Assembly: GCF_003937915.1 (NCBI RefSeq)
Contig: NZ_RHUM01000003.1
Span: 345,673-409,672 of the forward strand
Origin: Erwinia sp. 198
GTDB lineage: Bacteria; Pseudomonadota; Gammaproteobacteria; Enterobacterales; Enterobacteriaceae
DNA length: 64,000 bases
Direction: 5' to 3'
The position numbers and the translations under genes are program-made. The notes beneath the pieces were generated by a model, which did not search any database, was not told the origin of the DNA, and was given only the letters and a program-made list of their open reading frames with translations. Positions 40,627 to 52,922 of the stretch are shown one piece after another (positions within the stretch are counted from its first letter, which is position 1; each line of letters starts with the position of its first letter).

Positions 40627-42636
40627 GTGAACAGCGCCCCAATAGAGTATGCAGAACTAAGTTGGAATGAACAGGGTACACCTGTATCCCGAACCTTTGG
40701 CGACGTCTATTTTTCCGACGCAAACGGCCTGGAGGAAACGCGCCACGTATTTCTTGGCGGCAACGGCTTGCCCGACCGTTTTGCGCACCATTCCCGCGAT
40801 CTGTTTATCACGGCGGAAACCGGTTTTGGCACCGGCCTGAATTTTTTAACGCTCTGGCAGGCTTTCGAGCGCTTTTGCGTCGAACAGCCGCAGGCTCGTC
40901 TGCAGCGCCTGCACTTTATCAGCTGTGAAAAACATCCGCTCAGCGTCAACGATCTTGCCACCGCGCATCAAAGCTGGCCTGAACTGGCGGCCTACGCGCG
41001 CGCGCTGCGTGAACAGTGGCCAGCCGCCCTGCCCGGCTGTCACCGGCTGCTGCTGGCCGAGGGTCGCGTCACGCTCGATCTTTGGTTCGGCGATATTAAC
41101 CAGCTGATCCCCACCTTCGACGACAGCCTCAATCATCAGGTCGACGCCTGGTTTCTGGATGGCTTCGCGCCGTCGAAAAACCCGGACATGTGGACGCCGG
41201 CGCTGTTCGCCTGCATGGCGAAAATGGCGCGTCCCGGCGGCACGCTGGCGACTTTTACCTCGGCTGGCTTTGTTCGGCGCGGACTGCAGGAGGCGGGTTT
41301 TACCGTCGGCAAGCGTAAAGGCTTCGGCCCCAAACGGGAAATGCTGGCGGGCGTGCTGGAGAACGCTATCGATGCACCAGCCGAAGCGCCATGGTATGAC
41401 CGTCCGGCGGCGGAAGGCGATGACATTGCGCTGATCGGCGGCGGCGTGGCCAGCGCGCTGCTGGCGCTGGCGCTGCTACGTCGCGGTAAAAAAGTCACGC
41501 TCTACAGCGCCGACGGCGAACCGGCCCAGGGCGCTTCCGGCAACCGTCAGGGCGCGCTTTATCCGCTGCTGAACCATCACGATCCGGCGCTGGCGCGCTT
41601 TTTTCCGGCTGCATTTACCTTTGCCCGTCGTGTTTACGATAGCCTGCCGGTCGCGTTCGATCACGAGTGGTGCGGCGTTACCCAGCTGGGGTGGGATGAA
41701 AAAAGCGCGGACAAAATCACTAAAATGCTGACCATGCAGCTGCCGGAAACCCTCGCTCGCGGCGTGGATCGGCAGGAAGCCGAAGCGCTGTGCGGGGTGG
41801 AAACCGGCTGCGGCGGCATTATTTATCCGGCTGGCGGCTGGCTTTCGCCCGCGCAGTTGACGCCCGCGCTGTTTGCGCTGGCGCAGCAGCAGGGGCTGAT
41901 TACGCACTGGCATCACAGGCTGACCGCGCTGACCGCAACGCCAACGGGCTGGCAGCTCGATTTTGCCGACCAGCCCGCGCAGAGACATCGCAACGTGGTG
42001 CTGGCGACCGGCCACGCGCTGACCGCGCTGCCGCAGAGTGAAAAGCTGCCCGCCTATGCCGTCGGCGGCCAGGTCAGCCATATCCCGACCACTCCCGCGC
42101 TGGGCCGGCTTAAACAGGTTTTATGCTATGACGGCTATCTGACGCCGGTTAATCCGCATAATCAGCAGCACTGCATCGGCGCAAGCTATCATCGCGCCGA
42201 CAGCGCTACGGCTTATCGCGAACAAGATCAGCAGGAAAACCGCGAACGGCTGATCCGCTGTCTGCCGGATGCTGAATGGCCTCGCGAAGTGGACGTCAGC
42301 GCAGGCAGCGCCCGTAACGGCGTGCGCTGCGCCACCCGCGATCATCTGCCGATGATCGGCCCGCTGCCGCACTATCAGCAAACGCTGGCGCAATACGCGG
42401 ATCTGGCACACAGTAAAGCCGCAGCGCAACCGGCTCCGGTCTGGCGCGGTCTGTTCGTCCTGGGGGCGCTGGGCTCCAGGGGATTATGCAGCGCGCCGCT
42501 GGCGGCAGAAGCGCTGGCGGCGGAGCTGTGCGGCGAACCGATCCCGCTGGACAGGCAGACGCTGGCCGCCACCCATCCTAATCGCTACTGGGTGCGCAAG
42601 CTGCTGAAAGGTAAAATGGTGAAGGCGGCAGGCTAG
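40627..42636 (+). CDS. mnmC: tRNA mnm5s2U biosynthesis bifunctional protein MnmC
   Basis: Two-domain enzyme of 669 residues (E. coli 668). The C-terminal FAD oxidoreductase (about 265-665, motif [17 protein letters not shown]) converts cmnm5s2U to nm5s2U, and the N-terminal methyltransferase (about 1-245, [15 protein letters not shown]) adds the methyl group in the tRNA wobble position. The GTG at 40627 is chosen as start because similarity begins close to it ([16 protein letters not shown]). It is divergent from fabB. A three-copy 30-base repeat follows the stop. Confidence 0.95.
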   Translation: MNSAPIEYAELSWNEQGTPVSRTFGDVYFSDANGLEETRHVFLGGNGLPDRFAHHSRDLFITAETGFGTGLNFLTLWQAFERFCVEQPQARLQRLHFISCEKHPLSVNDLATAHQSWPELAAYARALREQWPAALPGCHRLLLAEGRVTLDLWFGDINQLIPTFDDSLNHQVDAWFLDGFAPSKNPDMWTPALFACMAKMARPGGTLATFTSAGFVRRGLQEAGFTVGKRKGFGPKREMLAGVLENAIDAPAEAPWYDRPAAEGDDIALIGGGVASALLALALLRRGKKVTLYSADGEPAQGASGNRQGALYPLLNHHDPALARFFPAAFTFARRVYDSLPVAFDHEWCGVTQLGWDEKSADKITKMLTMQLPETLARGVDRQEAEALCGVETGCGGIIYPAGGWLSPAQLTPALFALAQQQGLITHWHHRLTALTATPTGWQLDFADQPAQRHRNVVLATGHALTALPQSEKLPAYAVGGQVSHIPTTPALGRLKQVLCYDGYLTPVNPHNQQHCIGASYHRADSATAYREQDQQENRERLIRCLPDAEWPREVDVSAGSARNGVRCATRDHLPMIGPLPHYQQTLAQYADLAHSKAAAQPAPVWRGLFVLGALGSRGLCSAPLAAEALAAELCGEPIPLDRQTLAATHPNRYWVRKLLKGKMVKAAG

Positions 42637-42653
42637 AAGCCGCTGCCGCCCCG

Positions 42654-42743
42654 TAGGGCAGACTGGTCATCAGAGACGTTGCGTGGAACAAACAGGAAAT
42701 CGGGGACGCCGCACGGGGCAGACTGGAAACCAGAGACGCCGGA
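42654..42743. repeat. Three-copy 30-base degenerate tandem repeat
   Basis: Units at 42654-42683, 42684-42713 and 42714-42743 align without gaps. Units one and three share the long core GGGCAGACTGG...CAGAGACG, and the middle copy is more diverged. It lies between mnmC and yfcL, with no coding or terminator structure that explains it. Confidence 0.6.
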
Positions 42744-42801
42744 CGCATCAGGCCGCTAAAATCACGGCGGCCTTGCTTGTTGCCAACGGCGCCGTCAGGG
42801 A

Positions 42802-43083
42802 TCAGGAGGGATGGCGTGCCTGCAGGAATAAATTATCCCACATGCCCAGCACCAGCGCCTGATCGCGCGGTGAAAGCTCTCCGGCGTGGATCGCCGTCTC
42901 CAGGCTGTTCAGCACCTGGATTTGCAGTGCTTCCGGCGTGTGCTCACCCGACTGCTCAATTTCGGCTACGGCCAGCGTCAGATGCCCACGCAGATAGCCG
43001 CTGGCGAACAGCTCGTCGTCGCTGGCGCTCTCCACCATGTTATCGATCAGGGCCAGGATACGCGCTTCAAATTCATCAATCAT
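42802..43083 (-). CDS. yfcL: YfcL family protein
   Basis: Small cytoplasmic protein of 93 residues (E. coli YfcL 92) with no known function. The block [20 protein letters not shown] and the ending [21 protein letters not shown] match E. coli closely. It is acidic and mostly helical. It lies 24 bases after epmC on the same strand, so the epmC-yfcL pair is probably co-transcribed with yfcA, as in E. coli (yfcA-epmC-yfcL). Confidence 0.92.
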   Translation of the reverse strand: MIDEFEARILALIDNMVESASDDELFASGYLRGHLTLAVAEIEQSGEHTPEALQIQVLNSLETAIHAGELSPRDQALVLGMWDNLFLQARHPS

Positions 43084-43107
43084 ACAATTCCTTATTTACC
43101 ATGCTGG

Positions 43108-43650
43108 TCAGAGATCTTCCGGCCAGGGAAACTGCGCTGCGGTCAGCGGCGGCGTTGAGTAGTAGCGACCCAGTTCGGTGATAAAACGGGCTGGCCGTGA
43201 CGGAATTCCCTTTTCCAGATGAGCCATTACCTGCGCGTGAACCTTGCGCTGGAACGCAATGCGGTCCGGCTCGAAATCGCCATTGAGATTGTCACAACTT
43301 ACGTTGAAGGGAAAGCCCGCCGCGACACAAAACAGCCATTCCAGCGCCTGTGGCTTGACCTCCACCGCTTCAAACTGGCTTTGCGTCATAGCGTCGCGGC
43401 CATCGGGACAATACCAGTAGCCGAAATCCACCAGCTTGCGCCGCTCGGCCCCGGCAATGCACCAGTGGGAGATTTCGTGCAGCGCGCTGGCGTAATAGCC
43501 GTGGGCGAACACCACGCGGTGATAGCTGACTTCCTCATCGGCGGGCAGGTAGATAGGTTCGTCATCGCCCTTTACCAGGCGAGTCTGAAAATCGTCAAAA
43601 AAACAGCGATCGAAAATCTCGATCAGCTGCGAATAGTCGTGAGTACGCAT
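43108..43650 (-). CDS. epmC: Elongation factor P hydroxylase EpmC
   Basis: Enzyme of 180 residues (E. coli 182) that hydroxylates the beta-lysylated lysine of EF-P, the last step after EpmA and EpmB. The probable metal site is in YASALHEISHWCIAG, and the block VDFGYWYCPDGRDA and FNVSCDNL are characteristic. The frame reaches 43674, but the ATG at 43650 (MRTHDYSQLIEIFDRCF) aligns with the family, and AAGAG is well spaced. It lies 50 bases after yfcA. EF-P itself (efp) and its other modifiers are not in the window. Confidence 0.94.
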   Translation of the reverse strand: MRTHDYSQLIEIFDRCFFDDFQTRLVKGDDEPIYLPADEEVSYHRVVFAHGYYASALHEISHWCIAGAERRKLVDFGYWYCPDGRDAMTQSQFEAVEVKPQALEWLFCVAAGFPFNVSCDNLNGDFEPDRIAFQRKVHAQVMAHLEKGIPSRPARFITELGRYYSTPPLTAAQFPWPEDL

Positions 43651-43700
43651 TGTTCTCTTCTGCAAAAATTTCACGTCTTGCGACGCGTCAAAATTAAGAT

Positions 43701-44504
43701 TCAGCCCACCAGATGGTGAAACCAGGCAGCGATCTCTGCGCCGTGGCTGTCGTAGAGCAGCTTAGCGCTCATGACGATGGAAACGGTGACCACCATCGGG
43801 CGGATCAGCTGCTGTCCCCGGCTCAGCACCAGCCGTGCGCCGAGCCGTGCGCCGCAAATGGCGCCGAGCAGCATAATCAGGCCGGTGCCCCACACCACTT
43901 TGCCGCCGAAAATAAAAAACAGCAGGCCACCCAGGTTGGAGGTCAAATTCAGCACCTTGGCATGCGCGGTAGATTTCGCCAGGTTAAAACCGCAAAGCGT
44001 GACGAAGGCCAGCGCATAGAAGGAGCCCGCGCCCGGCCCGAAAAAGCCGTCATAAAAGCCAACGCAGCCGCCTGCCACCAGCGCGAACGGCAAACCGTGC
44101 AGGCGACGATGGCGATCTTCTTCGCCGATCTTAGGCATCAGCAGAAAATAGAGGCCGATCGCGATAATCAGCAGCGGCAGCACCTGGCGCAGCAGCCCCG
44201 GCTGAATGTGTTGGATCAGCATCGCGCCGAGGATCGAGCCGATAAACGCCATCAGGATATTCAGCCGCTGCGCTTTAAGATCCACCGCCTTGCGCCGCAC
44301 AAAATAGAGGCTGGCGGAAAAAGAGCCACCAACGGACTGGAGCTTGTTGGTCGCCAGCGCCTGCGCCGGAGAAAACCCCGCCGCCAGCAGCGCCGGCACG
44401 GTCAGCAGCCCGCCGCCGCCAGCGATAGAGTCGATAAAAGCGGCCAGCACGGCGATGCAAAACAGTAGCCCTAGCAGCAGCGGGCTGACAGCAAACCATT
44501 CCAT
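43701..44504 (-). CDS. yfcA: TSUP/TauE-SafE family transporter YfcA
   Basis: Inner-membrane protein of 267 residues (E. coli 269) with about eight helices in two repeats of the TauE/SafE family, which exports or imports sulfur-containing or organic anions; the substrate is not known. The repeat motif IDSIAGGGGLLTVPALLAAG (first half) is paired with GFYDGFFGPGAGSFYALAF (second half). AGGAAG precedes the ATG. It starts nine bases after the mepA stop, so the mepA-yfcA-epmC-yfcL run may share a transcript. Confidence 0.94.
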   Translation of the reverse strand: MEWFAVSPLLLGLLFCIAVLAAFIDSIAGGGGLLTVPALLAAGFSPAQALATNKLQSVGGSFSASLYFVRRKAVDLKAQRLNILMAFIGSILGAMLIQHIQPGLLRQVLPLLIIAIGLYFLLMPKIGEEDRHRRLHGLPFALVAGGCVGFYDGFFGPGAGSFYALAFVTLCGFNLAKSTAHAKVLNLTSNLGGLLFFIFGGKVVWGTGLIMLLGAICGARLGARLVLSRGQQLIRPMVVTVSIVMSAKLLYDSHGAEIAAWFHHLVG

Positions 44505-44513
44505 TTGTTCTTC

Positions 44514-45335
44514 CTAAAGCTGATGGTTATCCAGAAGCGCCTGACAGGAAGGCGGCAACGGCGGCGGCTCGCGCTTTACCGGCGCGCCGGAAGGTTTTGG
44601 CGGCGCGAACCAGCTTGCCAGCTCTGCGCCACAGCCGTCTCCCGGCGGCGGCGCGGGCTGATCCTGGCACTCCAGGCTGTCCGTGGGGCAGCGCAGGCGC
44701 ACGTGCATATGCGCCCGATGACCGAACCATGGGCGCACCTTGCGCAGCCAGTCGCGATCGCTGCCCGCATCGGCGCAGAGCTGTTTTTTGATCGCCGGAT
44801 TCACAAAGATACGCGTAACGTCGTCATCCTTTGCCGCCAGCTTAACCAGGCTGTCGATCTGCGGCTGCCAGTGGCGCGCTACCACGCTTTTGCCGTCGGC
44901 CGCCACCAGATCCAGCGGCTGCGGCTTCAGCAGCATTTGTGAACTCCACCGCGCCTGAGGTAACTGCAGCCAGATATCGACGTCCAGCCCGGTCTGATGA
45001 CTCGCGTGGCCGCTGCTGAAGCGGCCGCCTGCCGCCATGCCCATATCCCCAATCAGCACCTCGCCCAGCTGCAAATTATGCACCTGGGCACCCAGCCGCT
45101 GAATAAACAGGATCAGGTCGGGATGACCATAAAAACGACGCTGATCCTGGCGCATCACCTGATAGGTCGGATCGTTAAGCGGCAGCGCCTGCGCGCCGAC
45201 GATACAGCCGTTGGCAAAAGAGCCGATAGCGTGCGGCGCGCCGCTTATCGGCTGTCGGATCGATTGCCAGGGCGTGGCCGCCAGCGTGGAAGCGCTGAGC
45301 AGCAGGCCGCAAAGCGCGAACAGCGTCTTTTTCAT
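44514..45335 (-). CDS. mepA: Penicillin-insensitive murein endopeptidase MepA
   Basis: Periplasmic LAS-type zinc peptidase of 273 residues (E. coli 274) that cuts D-Ala-mDAP cross-links in peptidoglycan. A signal peptide covers about residues 1-19. The zinc ligands are H113 and D120 in [16 protein letters not shown] and H211 in HRAHMHVRL, the same numbers as in E. coli. Six cysteines are spread as in the family. It starts five bases after the aroC stop and has a weak ribosome site, consistent with coupling to aroC as in E. coli. Confidence 0.95.
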   Translation of the reverse strand: MKKTLFALCGLLLSASTLAATPWQSIRQPISGAPHAIGSFANGCIVGAQALPLNDPTYQVMRQDQRRFYGHPDLILFIQRLGAQVHNLQLGEVLIGDMGMAAGGRFSSGHASHQTGLDVDIWLQLPQARWSSQMLLKPQPLDLVAADGKSVVARHWQPQIDSLVKLAAKDDDVTRIFVNPAIKKQLCADAGSDRDWLRKVRPWFGHRAHMHVRLRCPTDSLECQDQPAPPPGDGCGAELASWFAPPKPSGAPVKREPPPLPPSCQALLDNHQL

Positions 45336-45340
45336 GGTGG

Positions 45341-46426
45341 TTACCAGCGTGGAATGTTCGTCTGCACGTCCGCATTCTGTCCGCGATGACGCAGTAAATG
45401 ATCCATCAGCACGATCGCCATCATGGCTTCCGCGATTGGCACGGCGCGGATCCCTACGCAGGGATCGTGACGGCCTTTGGTGATCATGTCGGTTTCTTCG
45501 CCCGTGCGGGTAATGGTTTTGCCCGGCACGGTGATGCTGGACGTCGGCTTCATCGCCAGCGTCGCCAGGATCGGCTGGCCGCTGCTGATGCCGCCCAGAA
45601 TGCCGCCCGCGTGGTTGCTCTGAAAGCCGTCCGCGCGGATCTCGTCACGATGTTCGCTGCCGCGCTGGTTGACCACGGCAAAGCCGTCGCCGATTTCCAC
45701 GCCCTTCACCGCGTTAATGCTCATCAACGCATGCGCCAGATCCGCATCCAGACGATCGAAAACCGGTTCGCCCAGGCCGACCGGCACGTTCTCTGCCATA
45801 ACGGAGACCTTAGCGCCGATAGAATCGCCCTCTTTTTTGAGCGCGCGCATCAGCTCGTCCAGCGCCTCGATTTTTGACGGATCCGGGCAGAAGAACGGAT
45901 TCTGTTCCACCTGATCCCAGTCCTTCAGCTCGCAAGCCACGTCGCCAATCTGCGCCAGATAGCCGCGCACCTTCACGCCGTGCTTCAGGGCCAGGTATTT
46001 TTTGGCGATAGCGCCGGCCGCCACGCGCATAGCGGTTTCACGCGCCGAAGAGCGCCCGCCGCCGCGATAGTCGCGCAGGCCGTACTTTTGTTCATAGGTA
46101 TAGTCGGCGTGGCCGGGACGGAAGACATCTTTGATGGCGCCGTAATCCTGCGAGCGTTGGTCGGTATTTTCAATCAGCAGGCCGATGCTGGTGCCGGTGG
46201 TAACGCCTTCAAATACGCCGGAGAGAATTTTGACATGGTCCGGTTCGCGGCGCTGGGTGGTATAACGTGAGGTGCCGGGACGGCGGCGATCCAGATCGTG
46301 CTGCAAATCGGCTTCCGTCAGGGGGATGCCGGGCGGGACGCCGTCGACAATACAGCCCAGCGCCAGCCCGTGCGATTCACCAAAGGTGGTGACGCGGAAA
46401 ACCTGTCCAATCGTATTACCAGCCAT
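45341..46426 (-). CDS. aroC: Chorismate synthase AroC
   Basis: FMN-dependent lyase of 361 residues, the E. coli length, that makes chorismate from EPSP, the branch point for aromatic amino acids, folate, ubiquinone and enterobactin-type siderophores. The start [20 protein letters not shown] and the [20 protein letters not shown] block match the family signatures, and the flavin-site [16 protein letters not shown] lies near the end. GAGGACTTC precedes the ATG. prmB is upstream with a 134-base gap that contains a hairpin-prone CCTCTGAA/TTCAGGAGG pair. Confidence 0.97.
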   Translation of the reverse strand: MAGNTIGQVFRVTTFGESHGLALGCIVDGVPPGIPLTEADLQHDLDRRRPGTSRYTTQRREPDHVKILSGVFEGVTTGTSIGLLIENTDQRSQDYGAIKDVFRPGHADYTYEQKYGLRDYRGGGRSSARETAMRVAAGAIAKKYLALKHGVKVRGYLAQIGDVACELKDWDQVEQNPFFCPDPSKIEALDELMRALKKEGDSIGAKVSVMAENVPVGLGEPVFDRLDADLAHALMSINAVKGVEIGDGFAVVNQRGSEHRDEIRADGFQSNHAGGILGGISSGQPILATLAMKPTSSITVPGKTITRTGEETDMITKGRHDPCVGIRAVPIAEAMMAIVLMDHLLRHRGQNADVQTNIPRW

Positions 46427-46560
46427 GAAGTCCTCTGAACTTTTCAGGAGGCCATCCCGTTTGCCGCTTCCGTCAGGCCAGCGCGAAATCCGTGCACGGG
46501 CTACGGTTTCCGCGTGGACCAGAGCAAAACCGCCTGCGCCGGGGATGCCTGTGATATTTT

Positions 46561-47493
46561 TTAGTCTTTATAGATGCCGAAATGATGTTGCGCAGCAACA
46601 ATTTGTTCGCGGGTCAGCATAAATACGCCGTCGCCGCCGTTGGCGAATTCCAGCCAGGTGAACGGCACGTCGGGATACTGTTCGATCATATGCACCATGC
46701 TGTTGCCTACTTCGCAGACCAGCACGCCCTCTTCGCTCAGGTAGTCCGGCGCACAGGCCAGAATGCGGCGCGCCAGCTTCAGGCCGTCGCGCCCGGCGGC
46801 CAGCCCCAGCTCCGGCTCGTGCTGGTATTCCTCCGGCAGATCGCCCATATCCTCTTCATCCACGTAGGGCGGATTGGTGACGATCAGATCGTAAGGGGTC
46901 TTTGGCAGATCGCGGAACAGATCGGAGCGGATCGGCGTCACGTTATGATCCATACCGTGCGCGGCGATATTCTGCTCGGCCACGGCCAGCGCGTCCACAG
47001 AGATGTCTACGGCGTCCACTTCCGCTTCCGGGAAAGCATAGGCGCAGGCGATGGCAATGCAGCCGCTGCCGGTGCACATATCCAGAATATGGCTGGGTTC
47101 ATGCGCGATAATGCCGCCGAAGCGGTCATTGATCAGTTCGCCGACCGGCGAGCGCGGCACCAGCACGCGTTCATCCACGTAAAACTCGTGGCCGCAGAAC
47201 CAGGCTTTGTTGGTCAGATAGGCTACGGGAAGGCGCTCGTTGATGCGGCGAATGACGCGCTCGACAATGCGGTGACGCTCGCTGGAAGTCAGGCGTGCGG
47301 TGCGCATATCTTCCGGGATATCCAGCGGCAGATACAGCGTGGGCAGCACCAGCTGAACGGCTTCGTCCCAGGGATTATCGGTGCCGTGGCCGTACCAGAT
47401 CTCCGCAGCGGCAAAACGACTCACCGTCCAGCGCAGCATATCCTGGATGGTATGCAGCTCACTGACTGCCTCATCAACGAAAATTTTGTCCAA
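46561..47493 (-). CDS. prmB: 50S L3 glutamine methyltransferase PrmB
   Basis: AdoMet-dependent enzyme of 310 residues (E. coli 310) that methylates a glutamine of ribosomal protein L3. An N-terminal helical part (about 1-95) precedes the methyltransferase fold with the AdoMet motif [15 protein letters not shown] and the catalytic [10 protein letters not shown]. The frame reaches a GTG at 47505, which lies inside the Shine-Dalgarno sequence; the TTG at 47493 has GGAGG at ideal distance and gives the family start DKIFVDEAV, so it is chosen. It is divergent from smrB. Confidence 0.95.
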   Translation of the reverse strand: MDKIFVDEAVSELHTIQDMLRWTVSRFAAAEIWYGHGTDNPWDEAVQLVLPTLYLPLDIPEDMRTARLTSSERHRIVERVIRRINERLPVAYLTNKAWFCGHEFYVDERVLVPRSPVGELINDRFGGIIAHEPSHILDMCTGSGCIAIACAYAFPEAEVDAVDISVDALAVAEQNIAAHGMDHNVTPIRSDLFRDLPKTPYDLIVTNPPYVDEEDMGDLPEEYQHEPELGLAAGRDGLKLARRILACAPDYLSEEGVLVCEVGNSMVHMIEQYPDVPFTWLEFANGGDGVFMLTREQIVAAQHHFGIYKD

Positions 47494-47665
47494 AGTGCCC
47501 TCCACAGGCCAAACTCAACTCGGCAGCTAGTTTGCCATGAAGCTGACGAGAATCCAGCGCGCAGGCGTGAAAAAACTGACATTTGTTTATTTGCGGGGAT
47601 TAGACAGGGTAAACTGACGGGATTATTGTTAAAAATCCCGCCGCCGCGTGCCGCCTGAGGATCAG

Positions 47666-48217
47666 ATGAGTAAAAAACAGCCCCTGAGCGCCGAAGATGA
47701 AGCGCTGTTCCGTGGATTAATGACCGGCACGCGTAAGCTGGCTCAGGACACAATAGTACATAAGCCGCTGCGTAAAACGTTCTCGCAGGTGCCGCAAAAG
47801 CGCCTGCTGTCCGAGCAGATAGACAACAGCCACTATTTTTCCGATGAATTTCAGCCTCTGCTGTCCGCTGAGGGGCCGGTGCGCTACGTCAGAAGCGACG
47901 TCAGCCATTACGAGCTGAAAAAGCTCAGGCGAGGCGACTATACGCCAGAAATTTTTCTGGATTTGCACGGGCTGACGCAGAAACAGGCAAAAGAGGAGTT
48001 GGGCGCGCTGATAGCCGCCTGCCGCCGCGAGCATATCTTTTGCGCCAGCGTGATGCACGGTCACGGCAAGCACGTGCTCAAGCAGCAGACGCCGCTGTGG
48101 CTGGCGCAGCATCCTATGGTAATGGCCTTTCATCAGGCGCCGAAAATGTTTGGCGGCGATGCCGCTTTGCTGGTGCTGATTGAAGTGGAAGAGTGGCAGC
48201 CGCCGGAGCTGCCTTAG
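47666..48217 (+). CDS. smrB: Ribosome rescue factor SmrB
   Basis: Smr-domain endonuclease of 183 residues, the E. coli length, which cuts mRNA between collided ribosomes so that trailing ribosomes are rescued. The N-terminal hook (about 1-90) is followed by the Smr domain (about 97-175) with [12 protein letters not shown], the catalytic DLH and the glycine-rich [12 protein letters not shown]. The frame reaches 47648, but GAGG is spaced properly for the ATG at 47666. It is divergent from prmB and converges on sixA. Confidence 0.94.
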   Translation: MSKKQPLSAEDEALFRGLMTGTRKLAQDTIVHKPLRKTFSQVPQKRLLSEQIDNSHYFSDEFQPLLSAEGPVRYVRSDVSHYELKKLRRGDYTPEIFLDLHGLTQKQAKEELGALIAACRREHIFCASVMHGHGKHVLKQQTPLWLAQHPMVMAFHQAPKMFGGDAALLVLIEVEEWQPPELP

Positions 48218-48290
48218 TCAGGCCTTCTCCCGGCGAGCCATGTTGGGGCTGGCCGCTTTACCCTTACGACGCGACGTCGTCCACGAAGCA

Positions 48291-48307
48291 GGCCGGTTGA
48301 ACCGGCC
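48291..48307. repeat. Inverted repeat between smrB and sixA
   Basis: GGCCGGTT-G-AACCGGCC is a perfect 17-base inverted repeat with a one-base centre between the convergent genes smrB and sixA. It may act as a bidirectional end signal, although no T-tract is present. Confidence 0.5.
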
Positions 48308-48315
48308 CGGCGCGA

Positions 48316-48798
48316 TCACATCGCTTTTGCCAGCCGTCCAGGGCTAACCTGCCATTCCAGCTTGCCGCAGCCGCTTTCGTCATTCAGCGTGACGCTGGCG
48401 ATGGCAGACGTGGCGAACATCGGCGGCGTTTCCTGCGGGCAAAGCTCGGACACCAGATAGCCCACCAGAGGCAGATGGGAAATCACCAGTACCGCTTTGA
48501 CGCCTTCCTTCGCCAACGCCTGAAGATAGCAGGCCACCAGCGCCGGATCGCCCCCCGGCGTCAGCTCCGGCAGCACTTCCTGCTCCACGGGCAGGATCAG
48601 CGCTTCACGTACCGTAGAGAGCGTCTGCTCAGCTCGCAAATAGGGACTGACCAACACCCGATCGATATCCACTTTCTGACCGTTGAGCCAGCCTGCCATC
48701 TGCCGCGACTCGTCGCAGCCGCAGTGGGTCAAAGGCCTTACCGCATCACTGGCTGCATCCAGTGCCGCATCGCCGTGACGCATAATGAAAACTTGCAT
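48316..48798 (-). CDS. sixA: Phosphohistidine phosphatase SixA
   Basis: Histidine-phosphatase-fold protein of 160 residues (E. coli 161) that removes phosphate from phosphohistidine in the nitrogen PTS protein NPr (and was first reported for ArcB). The catalytic H8 lies in FIMRHGDAALD; the second arginine site is in VSPYLRAEQTLSTV and a later histidine in VISHLPLVGYLV. The ribosome site is weak. It is upstream of fadJ's stop side and downstream of nothing else, with a 170-base gap to fadJ. Confidence 0.95.
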   Translation of the reverse strand: MQVFIMRHGDAALDAASDAVRPLTHCGCDESRQMAGWLNGQKVDIDRVLVSPYLRAEQTLSTVREALILPVEQEVLPELTPGGDPALVACYLQALAKEGVKAVLVISHLPLVGYLVSELCPQETPPMFATSAIASVTLNDESGCGKLEWQVSPGRLAKAM

Positions 48799-48968
48799 AT
48801 TGCACCGCTGTTATTAAACATAAACGCCGGAAAATCAGGTTTTCCGACTCTTCACTCTGTGAATGAACGCTGTGTTGTACCCTAATGCCAGAAGGCAAGT
48901 CAACCGATTGTTTACTAAATAACCGCCTGTTGACAAACGGTTATCAGCACCTTTCAGAAGCGTCCGAT

Positions 48969-51121
<2,153 letters not shown>

Positions 51122-51122
<1 letters not shown>

Positions 51123-52429
51123 TATTCCGCCTCCAGAACCATAGCCGCACCAAGACCGCCAGCGGCGCAGGCCGTAACCAGCCCCAGGCCGCCGCCGCGA
51201 CGCCGCAGCTCGTGCAGCGTCTGGGTGATCATGCGTGCGCCGGTCGCGGCAAAAGGATGTCCATAGGCGATGGAGCCGCCCAGCACGTTGAATTTTTCTT
51301 CGTCCACCTCGCCCAGCGCATGAGGCCGGTTCAGAACTTCACGAGCGAATCGCTCATCGGCGAACATTTTGAGGTTGGCCAGCGTCTGGGCCGCAAATGC
51401 CTCGTGCATATCAATAAGCGTTAAATCCTTCAGGGTAACGCCTGCTCTGTCCAGCGCCAGCGGCGATGCCCAGGCCGGGCCGAGCAGCATATCCTCCTGC
51501 ACGCCGATGGCGGTAAAGGCGTAGCTGCGCAGATAGCCCAGCGGGGTAATGCCCAGCTCTCTGGCGCGCGCTTCCGTCATCAGCACTACCGCTGCCGCGC
51601 CGTCGGTCAGCGGCGTGCTGTTAGCCGCCGTTACCGTGCCGTGTTTACGATCAAAAGCGGGACGTAGCCGGGCATAATCTTTCAGGCTGGAATGCAGGCG
51701 TACGTTGTTATCCTGCTGTAAGGGGCTGCGCCACGGCGGCACCCAGGCCGTCATCACCTCCTGCGCCAGCCTGTTCTCTTCCCAGGCCTTTGCCGCACGC
51801 AGGTGCGAACGATGCGCCAGCGCGTCCTGCTGTTCACGCGTGATGCCGTAGCTTTTCGCCATCTGTTCCGCGGTATCGCCCATGCGCAGGCCGGTAGAGT
51901 ATTCCGCTACGGCAGGCGGCACGGGCAGCAAATCACGCGGGCGAAGCTGGCTGAGCAGCCGTAACTTTTGCGGTAGAGAGCGGGTTTTACTGAGGTCCAC
52001 CAGCACGCGGCCCAGCTGTTTGCTGACGCCGATAGGCAATACGGAAGCGGAGTCCGCGCCGCCGGCAATACCTGCCTGGATGGTGCCGGCCAGCAGGCTT
52101 TCGGCCACGTTAGCGACGGCCTGAAAACTGGTGGCGCAGGCGCGGCTCACGCTATAGGCGTCGGTATGTACGCTTAAGGAAGTGCCGAGGACGATTTCGC
52201 GCGCGATATTCGGCGCTTCGGGCATCTGGATCACCTGGCCAAACACCAGCTGTTCAATAACGTCGGGCGGGGTATCGCTGCGTACCAGCAGTTCACTGAC
52301 CACCATCCGCCCCAGCTCAATAGCCGGAATAGCCTGAAGCGCCGTGGCCTGGCGAGCAAAAGGGGTGCGTAAACCGTGCGTTATCGCTATGCGTTGACCC
52401 TGACGCGTCAGCAAGGGGAGCGCTTTCAT
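51122..52429 (-). CDS. fadI: Acetyl-CoA acyltransferase FadI
   Basis: Thiolase of 435 residues (E. coli 436) that releases acetyl-CoA in the beta-oxidation complex with FadJ. The acylation cysteine is C98 in [15 protein letters not shown], with the histidine in [17 protein letters not shown] and the second cysteine in [12 protein letters not shown]. The start AGG lies six bases before the ATG. It is the first gene of fadI-fadJ. A FadR-like operator sits 36 bases upstream of the ATG, matching known repression by FadR. Confidence 0.95.
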
Positions 52430-52464
52430 TGTTCACCTGTAAAAATCAGCGGCATCACTGCCAA

Positions 52465-52481
52465 AAGAGGTCAGACCTGTT
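52465..52481 (-). promoter_or_regulatory. FadR operator of fadIJ
   Basis: AAGAGGTCAGACCTGTT matches the FadR pattern AACTGGTCNGACCAGTT at 13 of 16 positions and is itself a near-perfect palindrome (AGGTCAGACCT core). It lies 36 bases above the fadI start. Confidence 0.75.
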
Positions 52482-52509
52482 TATTGTTAACCAGATTTTT
52501 ACATTTTGC

Positions 52510-52586
52510 ATAATGTGGAAAAGAAAAGTGCGAGGGAAACCACGGTTTTGGGAACCATGAGTGGACGTAGCCCACTCATTTTTTTG
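52510..52586 (+). ncRNA. Possible short transcript between fadI and yfcZ
   Basis: On the + strand CATAAT (52510-52515) could be a -10 box, and a perfect eight-base-pair hairpin (ATGAGTGG / CCACTCAT, 52557-52579) followed by seven Ts forms a strong terminator. No + strand gene precedes it, because fadI and yfcZ are both on the other strand. A -35 box at good spacing is not clear, so the transcript is only a possibility. Confidence 0.25.
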
Positions 52587-52591
52587 AGGAT

Positions 52592-52608
52592 GCCGGGTCA
52601 GGCCCGGC
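52592..52608. repeat. GC-rich hairpin after yfcZ
   Basis: GCCGGG and CCCGGC pair around TCAGG, 17 bases beyond the yfcZ stop. It may end or stabilise the yfcZ transcript; no T-tract follows on that strand. Confidence 0.45.
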
Positions 52609-52625
52609 GGTCCCGCGTTGAAAAA

Positions 52626-52922
52626 TTAGCGTAGCGCCAGCTGAAAGATCATCGTTTCTGCCTGGCAACTAAAGGTGAAATCCGCATCCAGCTGCACGCC
52701 GTCCGGCTTCTCTTCGAAACGGCCGACGATATCGCAAGGTTCGGATTCGACCTGACGCGCTTTGTTGATAAGCGCCTGCAGGGCGGCTTCAGCCTGCTGA
52801 CGATTTTCATACAGGTGACGCCAGCTGGCTGTGCAGTCGGTGTTATCCATGATAGTGCCGACATCCACACAGCAACAGGCGGCGGTTTCGTTAGCGCTAC
52901 ATTTATTGATGGCGTGGGTCAT
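52626..52922 (-). CDS. yfcZ: DUF406 protein YfcZ
   Basis: Small protein of 98 residues (E. coli YfcZ 94), of the DUF406/YfcZ-YiiS family, function unknown. The cysteine-rich start ACCCVDVGTIMDNTDCTASW and the ending DFTFSCQAETMIFQLALR are strongly conserved and suggest a metal or thiol site. GGAGG lies six bases before the ATG. It stands between fadL and fadI as in E. coli but with its own promoter region; the 369-base gap to fadL is shared. Confidence 0.92.
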   Translation of the reverse strand: MTHAINKCSANETAACCCVDVGTIMDNTDCTASWRHLYENRQQAEAALQALINKARQVESEPCDIVGRFEEKPDGVQLDADFTFSCQAETMIFQLALR

